Shown here: positions 29,087 through 37,307 of the stretch, in pieces | Layout of the letters: every line of letters starts with the position of its first letter | Numbering within the stretch: position 1 is the first letter of the stretch | Assembly (NCBI GenBank): GCA_015665275.1 | Contig: JADFAL010000040.1 | Location: 1 to 64,000 of the forward strand | Reading direction: 5' to 3' | Length of the DNA stretch: 64,000 bases | Source of the DNA: Flavobacteriales bacterium | Lineage (GTDB): Bacteria > Bacteroidota > Bacteroidia > Flavobacteriales_D > Crocinitomicaceae | Notes under the pieces: model-generated | Databases searched by the model: none | Told to the model about the DNA's origin: nothing | Seen by the model: only the letters and a program-made list of their open reading frames with translations | Translations under genes and position numbers: made by a program

Positions 29087-30325
29087 ATGGCTAAAATAAG
29101 CCCATTTAAAGCAATACGACCGACGCGTGACCTCGTTCATTTGGTAGCCACACGTCCCTATTATACTTATAAGGAGAATGTCCTCAAGGCAAAACTTGAG
29201 GACAATCCTTATACCTTCCTTCACATTATCAACCCTGAGTTTGGTGTAGAAGAACGCACGGAACCGAATTCTCTGGAGCGTTTTGCTATGGTTAGCGACG
29301 CCTATCAAGAGTTCATTGATGAAGGAATATTGCTTCAAGACGAAGATCCACACATTTATTTGTACCGCCAAACCAAGGATGGCCATGAATATATGGGAAT
29401 TGTCGCCGGAGCAAGTATCAAAGAATACCAAAACGATCAAATTAAAAAGCACGAAGCCACCATTACCTCTCGCGAGGAAATGTTTACGCGTTACCTCAAC
29501 GTTGTTGGATATAATGCCGAACCGGTCGTACTCTCCTACTCTGACTTAGAACACCGAATTGAACCTTTGTTGTACAACAAAGTAAAGGAACGCCCGGAAT
29601 ACGAGTACACAACAACGGATCGTGTAAAGCATGAACTTTGGATTTTCGACGAGGAAGAATCCGAAACGGTACAGCATGCCTTTGAAATGGTAGAAGACCT
29701 ATACATCTGTGACGGTCATCATCGAAGTGCTTCCTCGGTTGGTTTGAAAGGCTGGCGTGAAAAGCAAGGACAAGGACACTTCCCGAACGAAGACTTCTTC
29801 TTAGCATTTTTCCTGAACGAGAAGCGACTGCACATTTTAGAATTCAATAGGTTGGTAAAACACCTGAATGGACTTACCCCAGATGCCTTCATTGAAAAAC
29901 TAGGTGATTATTTCGACGTTGAGCCGATGCTGGTTCCTGGAAAACCGACGCAGCGTCATGAAATTACTGCCTGCGTAGAAGGAAAATGGGTTAAAATGCG
30001 ATGCAAAGCGTCACTTTTTGAGACAAAAGACCCCGTAAAGGTGCTCGATCCTGAAATCTTAACAGAATACGTGCTCTCGCCTATTCTAGGCATCGATGAT
30101 TTAAAAACGAGCGACGACATCGACTTCATTCCTGGAACGCAAGACTTAGAAAAAGTAGTTGGGAAAATTGCATCCGGTGAATTCAAAGCAGCATTCTTTT
30201 TGTTCCCGGTAGAAATTGAGGATATCAAACGCGTGGCTGATCACAACTTAACAATGCCACCAAAGTCAACATGGGTGGAACCAAAGTTGCGCAGTGGATT
30301 GACCATTTATAACATCAACGAATGA
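29087..30325 (+). CDS. DUF1015 family protein
   Basis: 412 residues, cytosolic, matching DUF1015 from its first residues (ISPFKAIRPTRDLVHLVATR). The conserved blocks LYRQTKDGHEYMGIVAG and YICDGHHRSASS (a histidine-rich HxxxR-like site) are intact. In many bacteria the gene follows serA, as here. The function is not established; the DGHHR block suggests a hydrolase or nucleotide-binding role, which is inference. It overlaps the YggS gene by four bases. Confidence 0.9.
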   Translation: MAKISPFKAIRPTRDLVHLVATRPYYTYKENVLKAKLEDNPYTFLHIINPEFGVEERTEPNSLERFAMVSDAYQEFIDEGILLQDEDPHIYLYRQTKDGHEYMGIVAGASIKEYQNDQIKKHEATITSREEMFTRYLNVVGYNAEPVVLSYSDLEHRIEPLLYNKVKERPEYEYTTTDRVKHELWIFDEEESETVQHAFEMVEDLYICDGHHRSASSVGLKGWREKQGQGHFPNEDFFLAFFLNEKRLHILEFNRLVKHLNGLTPDAFIEKLGDYFDVEPMLVPGKPTQRHEITACVEGKWVKMRCKASLFETKDPVKVLDPEILTEYVLSPILGIDDLKTSDDIDFIPGTQDLEKVVGKIASGEFKAAFFLFPVEIEDIKRVADHNLTMPPKSTWVEPKLRSGLTIYNINE

Positions 30326-30984
30326 TCAAAGAAGCATTAGATAAAGTAAAATCTGAAATTCCAGAAGGAGTGACATTGGTGGCTGTATCGAAGACGAAAC
30401 CGGTTGCTTTACTTCAGGAAGCATACGATCACGGACAACGCATCTTTGGTGAAAACCGCGTGCAAGAATTGGCCGAGAAATACGAACAACTCCCGCAAGA
30501 TATTGAATGGCACTTGATTGGTCACTTGCAAACGAATAAGGTCAAGTATATTGCACCTTTTGTGTCCATGATTCACGCAATAGATAGCATGAAATTGCTC
30601 AAAGAAATCAACAAACAAGCCGCAAAGCACGATCGCATTATTGAATGCTTGTTGCAGTTCCATATCGCTGAAGAAGACAGCAAATTCGGTATGAGTTTCG
30701 AAGAAGTTCAGGATTTATTAGAATCGAGTGAATTTGTTGAATTGCGAAATATCTCAATTGTTGGATTGATGGGAATGGCCACGTTTACCGATGATACTGA
30801 GCAAGTTCGCGAAGAATTCAGAAACCTCGAGAATTACTTCCAAATTATAAAAAGTCACTACTTCAAATTCAACGATGGATTCAAACACATCTCCATGGGG
30901 ATGAGTGGCGATTATCCTATTGCCATTGAAGAAGGCAGTACAATGGTTCGAGTTGGAAGTGCCATTTTTGGAGCAAGAAACTAA
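30322..30984 (+). CDS. YggS/PLPBP family pyridoxal-phosphate homeostasis protein
   Basis: 220 residues, a single-domain fold-type III PLP protein. The PLP lysine is Lys24 in VAVSKTKP; FGENRVQEL, WHLIGHLQTNK and the phosphate-binding SMGMSGDY near the C-terminus are all intact. The family buffers PLP and affects amino-acid pools, which fits its place next to serC, a PLP enzyme. Four-base overlap with DUF1015 upstream. Confidence 0.94.
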   Translation: MIKEALDKVKSEIPEGVTLVAVSKTKPVALLQEAYDHGQRIFGENRVQELAEKYEQLPQDIEWHLIGHLQTNKVKYIAPFVSMIHAIDSMKLLKEINKQAAKHDRIIECLLQFHIAEEDSKFGMSFEEVQDLLESSEFVELRNISIVGLMGMATFTDDTEQVREEFRNLENYFQIIKSHYFKFNDGFKHISMGMSGDYPIAIEEGSTMVRVGSAIFGARN

Positions 30985-30986
30985 TT

Positions 30987-31583
30987 ATGAAAAATTTAAT
31001 CTTCACAGCCTTCCTTCTACTTTCTACCTTCGCTTTTTCTCAATTGACGGAGCAAGAAACGCTGGAAAATCGTACCGAACACCAAGCCGATCTTCGTGAT
31101 ACTTCCATCCACATGATGGATTCTATTGAAAGAACCGAATGGCAAGGGTTGGACTATTTCGACTTTGATACTTCCTATCAAATTACGGCACGTTTCAAAA
31201 AGAAAAAAGGTCGGAAATTCGAAATGCCAACTTCTACGGATCGATTGCCGGTATATCGACGCTACGGATATCTCTTTTTCACCATTGATGGGACCGAACA
31301 TCGATTGACAGTGTACCAAAATGTGGAACTTGTTAAACGTGAGGAGTTTGAGGATTACCTCTTTATTCCCTTTCGAGATGCTACTTCGGGGTCAGAATCC
31401 TACGGCGGAGGACGCTTTTTGGACGTTACCATCCCCAGGGAAAAAGAAATTCTGATCGATTTCAATCAGGCCTATAACCCTTACTGTGCTTACTCGCATA
31501 AGTGGTCATGCCCCATTCCTCCAGCAGAAAATACGTTGAAAACTTCTATAGAAGCCGGGGAGAAAATACCTCTGGCACATTAG
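30987..31583 (+). CDS. DUF1684 family exported protein
   Basis: 198 residues with signal peptide MKNLIFTAFLLLSTFAFSQ. The diagnostic DUF1684 blocks are RRYGYLFFTIDG, LFIPFRDATSGSESYGGGR and the C-terminal FNQAYNPYCAYSHKWSCPIP with conserved Cys, Tyr and Pro. The family has no proven function. It starts two bases after the YggS stop and heads a run of four exported proteins. Confidence 0.88.
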   Translation: MKNLIFTAFLLLSTFAFSQLTEQETLENRTEHQADLRDTSIHMMDSIERTEWQGLDYFDFDTSYQITARFKKKKGRKFEMPTSTDRLPVYRRYGYLFFTIDGTEHRLTVYQNVELVKREEFEDYLFIPFRDATSGSESYGGGRFLDVTIPREKEILIDFNQAYNPYCAYSHKWSCPIPPAENTLKTSIEAGEKIPLAH

Positions 31584-31620
31584 TTGGTGAAACTTTTAAT
31601 CGTAAATTCGTTATTACGTG

Positions 31621-32319
31621 ATGAAGAACATGCTTAAAAGAACACTACTCCTCATTGTTTTGCTTGTATCAGTGCAAGCATATGCCCAGCCTTACAAGAC
31701 TGTAAAGCCTTTTAAACCGTACAAATGGATGTTCGGTGTGCATTGGTCTGCCATTGAGGACGACGGAAACAAATTTGGAGGCATGTTCAATGTCAATCAA
31801 TCCTGGAACCTGAAGCCTTACCCTACAATGCTAACGATTGATCGTTACTTTGTGTATGGCTGGAGTGCTGAATTCACGGCAAATTATGGGCAATATGCAG
31901 GAAACCGATTGGTTAATGATACCATGAATGTTACAGGCATCAACTTATCGGCTGACCTTCACGCAAAATATAGTTTCTACAATTTGTACGCTCCTCGTGC
32001 TCGTTGGATTGATCCCTACCTCGTTGCTGGAGTTGGCTTCACTTACCGCACTGGAACCGCAGACCCGTATATTCCAACAGCCAATATTGGCGGTGGATTG
32101 AACCTTTGGTTTGTGAATTGGATGGGAATTCGACTCTCTGCAACTGCGAAATTTGGAGTTTTCCCGGGATTTTGGGACACTCCGAATAACTATCTCCAAT
32201 ACAATGCCGGAATCGTTTTCAGAACGCCAGATCAATCTACGTATCGTTCACCGAACAAGCGCCAGCACAAATGGGTGAACAAACGTTCTCGCAAATACAG
32301 AAAGAAAGGCGGACAATAA
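31621..32319 (+). CDS. outer-membrane beta-barrel protein
   Basis: 232 residues from the ATG at 31621 (an adjacent GTG is in frame one codon earlier). Signal peptide MKNMLKRTLLLIVLLVSVQA ending YAQ, then a barrel of about eight strands with aromatic girdles (WMFGVHWSAIEDDGNKFGGM, PYLVAGVGFTYRTG). A basic tail of about 20 residues (RQHKWVNKRSRKYRKKGGQ) is unusual for a barrel and may interact with peptidoglycan or LPS. The box-like word CGTAAATTCG lies 11 nt upstream. No family name can be given with certainty. Confidence 0.75.
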   Translation: MKNMLKRTLLLIVLLVSVQAYAQPYKTVKPFKPYKWMFGVHWSAIEDDGNKFGGMFNVNQSWNLKPYPTMLTIDRYFVYGWSAEFTANYGQYAGNRLVNDTMNVTGINLSADLHAKYSFYNLYAPRARWIDPYLVAGVGFTYRTGTADPYIPTANIGGGLNLWFVNWMGIRLSATAKFGVFPGFWDTPNNYLQYNAGIVFRTPDQSTYRSPNKRQHKWVNKRSRKYRKKGGQ

Positions 32320-32366
32320 TCTTGTTACTTTTTGATAGCATTGCATTTCATGTTCAAACTTATAGT

Positions 32367-32984
32367 ATGAAAACAATCTTTATCACAGCACTTTTATTAT
32401 TCTCTTCTTTTTCGTTTGGACAAGAAACTACCGTAGCAATTGAAAACATGGAAGCCAACGTTCTATTTCGAGGCTATGCGAACAAGATTATGATTAATTC
32501 CCACCCTGAGCAGGGAAGTTCTTACCAATTGACAGGAAGCAACGTGAGCATTACCAGAAAAGGGAATCACTTCATAGTGAAGCCAAGTCAAGGCAAAATG
32601 GCGTATTTAACAGTTACGGAAAGAAAAGAAGATGGATCCACTACCGTGATTGGTAAGAAAGAATTCCGAGTAAAAAACTTGCCAAACCCTACTCTATATT
32701 GGGGTTGGACTTCTTCTGGAAAAGCTGTTCACAATCAAAAACCGGTGCTCACCTGTGATTATGTCGATTACTTCCAAATGGATGTAGATTTCACCATTCT
32801 TTCCTGGGAGGCTGAGTATGATGGAAAAACATACACAGGAGAAGGCACTGACATTTCATCCCTAAATGAGTTAACTCAGACTTTTACGGAGTTAACAGAA
32901 TTCACCATTGTTGCCAACGTTGAAGGACCAGATGGAATTTCAAGGAAGTTGGCTGGCAGTTGGTTTGTTCGACCGACAGAATAA
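32367..32984 (+). CDS. exported GldM C-terminal-domain-like protein A
   Basis: 205 residues from the ATG at 32367 (MKTIFITALLLFSSFSFGQ, signal peptide); 32 further upstream codons are in frame but lack a signal. The body resembles the last periplasmic domains of the T9SS and gliding motor protein GldM: MEANVLFRGYANKIMI, then KEFRVKNLPNPTLYWG, then DYVDYFQMDVDFTILSWEAE. GldM itself has an inner-membrane helix and four periplasmic domains; here only the distal part is present, without the helix. It has a paralogue immediately downstream. The family link is from recognisable motifs; the role is unknown. Confidence 0.72.
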   Translation: MKTIFITALLLFSSFSFGQETTVAIENMEANVLFRGYANKIMINSHPEQGSSYQLTGSNVSITRKGNHFIVKPSQGKMAYLTVTERKEDGSTTVIGKKEFRVKNLPNPTLYWGWTSSGKAVHNQKPVLTCDYVDYFQMDVDFTILSWEAEYDGKTYTGEGTDISSLNELTQTFTELTEFTIVANVEGPDGISRKLAGSWFVRPTE

Positions 32985-33003
32985 TAATTAATTAAACATA
33001 AAA

Positions 33004-33621
33004 ATGAATTTTCGACTCTCAATACTTGCCTTCTTTTTAGTGCTGCTGAACACTAGCTTTTCACAAGTGATTTCGTTGGAACAACCGGAATTAATGGTTC
33101 TCTACAGAGGGTACCCGAATCAAATGCTTGTAAATATTCCCGAAACTTCGGAATTGAGTGTCAATGATATTTCTGTTACAGGCACTAATGTTTCAATCTC
33201 AAAGGTCAACAAACCAGGTGGTTATATTGTGAAGCCAGCCGGCGGAAAAATCGCAGTTATCGTTCTAAAAAAGAGGGTTGGAGATTCATTACAAGAAATT
33301 TACCGTACCGAATACCGCGTTAGTAATCTTCCTGATCCCGTTCTCTTCTGGGGCGGATCGAAATCAGGGACTAAAGCTTCGAAAAGCTCAAGAGCATTGT
33401 TAGCAAAATACCCACCCGAAATTCCGCTGAAAGCCGCTTTTAGAGTCACCAAATGGACACTTTCGTGCAACGGAGAAAAGGCTACTGGTGTTAGTGGAAG
33501 CCTTGGTCCTAGTGGAACTATTATCGTAAATACCACCGAAGGCTCACAGGTTGCCATTACCGCTACGGTAGTGGGACCAGATGGAATCGCTAGACAAATT
33601 GGAGGCGCCTGGTCGTTGTAA
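33004..33621 (+). CDS. exported GldM C-terminal-domain-like protein B
   Basis: 205 residues with signal peptide MNFRLSILAFFLVLLNTSFSQ. Same pattern as the preceding gene: ELMVLYRGYPNQMLVNIPE, YIVKPAGGKIAVIVL, EYRVSNLPDPVLFWGGSKSG, and a final GPDGIARQIGGAWSL. It is a clear paralogue of the 32367 product (both share LYRG/LFRGY, RV.NLP.P and GPDGI), produced by tandem duplication, but sequence identity is modest, so the duplication is old. No inner-membrane anchor. Likely periplasmic; may contact T9SS or another envelope complex. Confidence 0.72.
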   Translation: MNFRLSILAFFLVLLNTSFSQVISLEQPELMVLYRGYPNQMLVNIPETSELSVNDISVTGTNVSISKVNKPGGYIVKPAGGKIAVIVLKKRVGDSLQEIYRTEYRVSNLPDPVLFWGGSKSGTKASKSSRALLAKYPPEIPLKAAFRVTKWTLSCNGEKATGVSGSLGPSGTIIVNTTEGSQVAITATVVGPDGIARQIGGAWSL

Positions 33622-33759
33622 CAACGATAAGCAAACGGTAGCATTCATTTATTCTTCGGAGACTTAAAATCCGCACTCAATACTTATCTTAGTAGTGTTT
33701 TGATTACTACGAAAAGAACATCAGCACTTGAGCCATTGCGGATCATTTCGCGAGCCTCA

Positions 33760-35605
33760 ATGTCCGCTTCTGATGCTCTGCGACTGACCTTGCTCTTTAT
33801 TTATTCAACATTGCTTATTCAATGTGCTTACACTCAGGATTACTCAATCCAGTCCAGGGTGATTGAAAGTGAAACTAGAGCACCTATCCCATACGCGTCG
33901 GTGTATACCTTGAAAGATCGCCGCGGAACGATTACCGATCTAGATGGAAATTTCGAACTAACTGAAGTATTTGATAACGACACCATTGTATTCTATTTCG
34001 CTGGCTTCCAAAAGAAAAAGCTTATTGCCGGAAGCATTGGACCTACTGTCAAACTGGAACCTCTAGAACAATTGCTGGATGATGTAATTGTACTAGCGGA
34101 TGAATCGATTCCGTACAAGCTCATCTCCAACACTCGAAAAAAATGTGCGCCATAAGAATGAAGTAGCGCAGTCTTACATGGAAATGCAATCCTTTTTGAA
34201 CGAGCATCAACTCGAATATTTCCAAGGATATTATAATGGAACATACGATGGTTATGACATTGAAGATTTGGAACTAAAAACTGCCCGATTCGGTATTCAA
34301 AAAACGCCGAACATGGCCTTTCATTCGAAAGAAACGTCTCGGGCTATGTATAAACACGACATCTTCAATACTAATGAATTCTTTCCGGATTCTCCCTTTG
34401 GAATGAAACGAAGGAAATTGGTAAAAACGTTCAAAGTAGAAATGAATGCTAAATACAAAGAGCAGAATGGAGACATTACCTATGTGCTTTCCTTTCAACC
34501 CAGGAAAGAAGCAAGGTCTGCATTCTCAGGTAAAGTCTGGATTGATTCAGCAACTAATATCCTGACCAAAGTTGAGCTGTTGATTCAAGATGCTTCAAAA
34601 TGTCCATTTATAGCAATTCACAGAGGAGGCGTACTTCTAGATGTTAACATGCATATCACGAAAACGTATGATCGCATGTCTGAAGGAGTTCGCTTGAATT
34701 CCATGGATTTTGACTTTGATTTCACCTTCGATCCGCAGAGTTTTTATAATGTCGATAATGGTGTCTTCTATAAGCAACGCCCCCACGATTCAATTAACTA
34801 TAAGCCTATTCCCTCCTATCGGATTCGAGCTAATGCCGTACTGGCTGCATATAACTTTAACGAGGAATTCTACATCCCAAAATTTGATTTCCCGAGCCAT
34901 GAATTCGCGGATTACCACAAAATGATTGCTTTTAAGCATCACACGGATTTCTGGGATTGCTACACTACTTTCCGAGTAGGAAATAGCGAAAAGAACGAAC
35001 AGTTTCTCGATGATCCGCAAACTGTGACGCATAAAACTCTTTTTAAGAAGAACTCAATCTCGGGTGTTGGGATGTACGAATACCCTTACCGCCATTGGGC
35101 TAAAAAGCGCATCTATTTGCGGCCTCCTGCCAAGAATGAAGAAGAAAAGGTGCCAGATATCAGAACTCAGTTCGAAGGAAATTCCATTAATGCCCAGAAA
35201 TACAATTTAGTAGCACAAATTCTTTTTGAGGTAGATTCACTCTGTGGCAACTGGCAATACCGCACAAGAACTGTTTATGATCCGTTCCAAAGCTTCTACA
35301 ATTTTGAACGAACACCACGTTCCGTAGCGTTTCTAAATGTTTACTTCGACTTAATGGAAATTTCGAGGCGCAAACTAAATGCTAAACTCGACGCCGTTGA
35401 AAATCCATCTGAGGAAATTTGGATGAAAATCTACCAAAAACATAAGGAGAAAACATCGGCAAGAATGGATACTTTCTTTAAAGAGGTAGAGCGCGGCACG
35501 AGGGAAGAGGACTTCTTAAAATGGAACGCTTTGGTAATTGAAGAATTGGGCATTGACAATATTCAGATGTTTTCAATACCAGAGGAAGAAAGTGCCGAAG
35601 AGTAA
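33760..35605 (+). pseudogene. exported CarboxypepD-regulatory-domain protein, frame broken at an A7 run
   Basis: From the ATG at 33760 the first frame gives a signal peptide, an Ig-like regulatory domain (SRVIESETRAPIPYASVYTL, GTITDLDGNFELTE) and IPYKLISNTRKK, then stops at 34153-34155. The next frame resumes exactly at the A7 run (34137-34143) with NVRHKNEVAQSYMEMQ and continues for nearly 490 residues (FQGYYNGTYDGYDIEDLEL, FSGKVWIDSATNILTKVEL). Removing one A joins them as LISNTRKNVRHKNEVAQS, giving 614 residues, the layout of large Bacteroidota exported proteins with this N-terminal domain. It is either a lesion, an assembly error or slippage. The upstream in-frame TTG at 33700 is less likely as start. 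Confidence 0.8.
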
Positions 35606-35634
35606 TTTGGAAGTGCTGAGTTCACAGAAAGTAG

Positions 35635-35664
35635 AAAGCTGAAAATCATCCCTTTTCAGCCTTT
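35635..35664. terminator. probable bidirectional terminator between convergent genes
   Basis: AAAGCTGAAAA, seven-base loop, TTTTCAGCCTTT forms an 11-bp stem with a bulged C, between the plus-strand gene ending at 35605 and the minus-strand TPMT gene ending at 35670. T-rich on both strands. Confidence 0.55.
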
Positions 35665-35669
35665 AACTT

Positions 35670-36248
35670 TTAGCCTTTTACCACCTGAATGAACAACTCG
35701 CTCCCTTGTCTAGGAGTAATGGAATTATAACAAGGTTCCATATTGATTCGGTCAAACGCAGAGAAATAGCTGACGTATTCTTCCTTGTTTCCACCGTACG
35801 GAGGGCCGCCCTCAAAATCACGACTGAATAGTACCCCAACCAGTTTTCCGTCAGGTTTCAATAGATTATACACGGTGTCAGCATATCTCTGGCGAAGTAC
35901 CGGATTAATAGCACAGAACATCGTTTGTTCGAAAATGAAATCGTATTCTCCCTTGTGCTCAAAAAAATCTCCTTGATGTAATTGATCATTAGGAACTTCT
36001 GGGCATCTACTTTTTAAGTTTTCCAAGGGCTCTTTCGCTAAATCAATTACGTGCACGTTTTGAAATCCTTGTTTCCATAAATATTCCGCCTCGTAACCAT
36101 TACCACAACCGGGAATGAGAATTCGGACATTTTTATCCGTTAGTTGATCGATATAGGCCTTAATCGGCGGGCTTACTTCTCCAAGATCCCAACCTGTAGT
36201 TCCAGATACGTAGCGACTTGCCCAAAATTCTTCTGATAAATGTTCCAC
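35670..36248 (-). CDS. TPMT-family class I SAM methyltransferase
   Basis: 192 residues. Thiopurine S-methyltransferase-family hallmarks: FWASRYVSGTTGWDLGEVSP at the N-terminus, motif I ILIPGCGNGYEAEYL, and FEQTMFCAINP. Bacterial relatives methylate thiols, selenium or tellurium species. The start is GTG at 36248, only nine nt after the stop of the BtuG-like lipoprotein, so this is the last gene of the B12-riboswitch operon. A role in that operon (for example on corrinoid ligands or thiols) is unknown and would be inference. Confidence 0.87.
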   Translation of the reverse strand: MEHLSEEFWASRYVSGTTGWDLGEVSPPIKAYIDQLTDKNVRILIPGCGNGYEAEYLWKQGFQNVHVIDLAKEPLENLKSRCPEVPNDQLHQGDFFEHKGEYDFIFEQTMFCAINPVLRQRYADTVYNLLKPDGKLVGVLFSRDFEGGPPYGGNKEEYVSYFSAFDRINMEPCYNSITPRQGSELFIQVVKG

Positions 36249-36257
36249 GAATGAAAA

Positions 36258-37307
36258 TTAATCAAAAAAGAGAAGCTTTGTTGGATTCAGTCCTACTTGA
36301 TAACTGGTTAAGTAAGAACCCGTCATATCGTACTTACGCACTACTCCTTCATTCGTATATCCCATGGCATCCAAAATGTAGACGTTATCTTCGGAAGCGC
36401 GGTATTGAACCCGATACAAGGTATTTACCGTTGCCATGTCAATTGGAATGGTAGCTACAACATCATCTGATTGGAAATTAAAGCGTTGCACTCCAGAAGC
36501 GTTATAGACGAGCATATCGGTTGCAGACATTGAAGTCATTCCGCTAATATCAAACGCGTAAGCAGTATTTACAACTTGATCTGTTAGGGGATCAATCTTT
36601 CGCAATCGAGAAGGAATGGGACCGTAGTCTCCACGCGAGATCACGAAAATATCTCCGGCATCATTGGCCAGTACCCCACCTGGATTAATTCCTACGGATA
36701 TCTTTTGCAATTCCGTATTTGTAGCAATATCGATAACTGAAACGGTAGAATCTACATCAGGAAAATTCAATCCGCCTGAATTGGCAACGTACAACTTGTT
36801 GTTGCTCACCGCAATTCCTTCGGGATTCTCCCCTACGCTAATTCGTGTGTCAATAGTCAGACTGGCTGTATCCAACACATCCACAAAACCATCATAGCAA
36901 GTAATATAAACTTTACCATTGGCCGAAGCCATGAATCGTGGTTGTTTGGGCTGACCATTCTCTGTCATTTGAATTTGCTCAATCGGCGAAAAATCGGATG
37001 CGCGCATTATCTCAATGGTAGATGAAACATTCACAACGATGTAGATCTTATCACCGTAGCGAATCATGTCATTTCCTGTATCTCCCAGAGCACGACTCGT
37101 TTTCGTTTGAAAGAAAGACGGATCTTTCGCACCGCCTGGCAGTTGCACCCAAGTAATACTGGAGTTATTATGCTGATAGAGCCCTTCACACAAGACAACC
37201 ATACCGTTTTCTAGGTTGTTTACCTCTGGAACGAATGGTTGTGGTCCATCCTCATTACACGAAGTTAAAACCAAGGCTATTGCGGCAATGAGATTAAAGT
37301 ATTTCAT
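36258..37307 (-). CDS. BtuG-like seven-bladed beta-propeller lipoprotein
   Basis: 349 residues. Lipobox VLTSC with acylated Cys17, then YncE/DUF5074-like propeller repeats (VGENPEGIAVSNNKLYVANS, VGINPGGVLANDAGDIFVIS). In Bacteroides, BtuG is a surface propeller lipoprotein that grips cobalamin and hands it to BtuB; the order riboswitch, BtuB-like receptor, propeller lipoprotein here matches that system. It overlaps the end of the receptor gene by 14 bases. Assignment as B12-binding is by fold and context, not by proven residues. Confidence 0.78.
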   Translation of the reverse strand: MKYFNLIAAIALVLTSCNEDGPQPFVPEVNNLENGMVVLCEGLYQHNNSSITWVQLPGGAKDPSFFQTKTSRALGDTGNDMIRYGDKIYIVVNVSSTIEIMRASDFSPIEQIQMTENGQPKQPRFMASANGKVYITCYDGFVDVLDTASLTIDTRISVGENPEGIAVSNNKLYVANSGGLNFPDVDSTVSVIDIATNTELQKISVGINPGGVLANDAGDIFVISRGDYGPIPSRLRKIDPLTDQVVNTAYAFDISGMTSMSATDMLVYNASGVQRFNFQSDDVVATIPIDMATVNTLYRVQYRASEDNVYILDAMGYTNEGVVRKYDMTGSYLTSYQVGLNPTKLLFFD

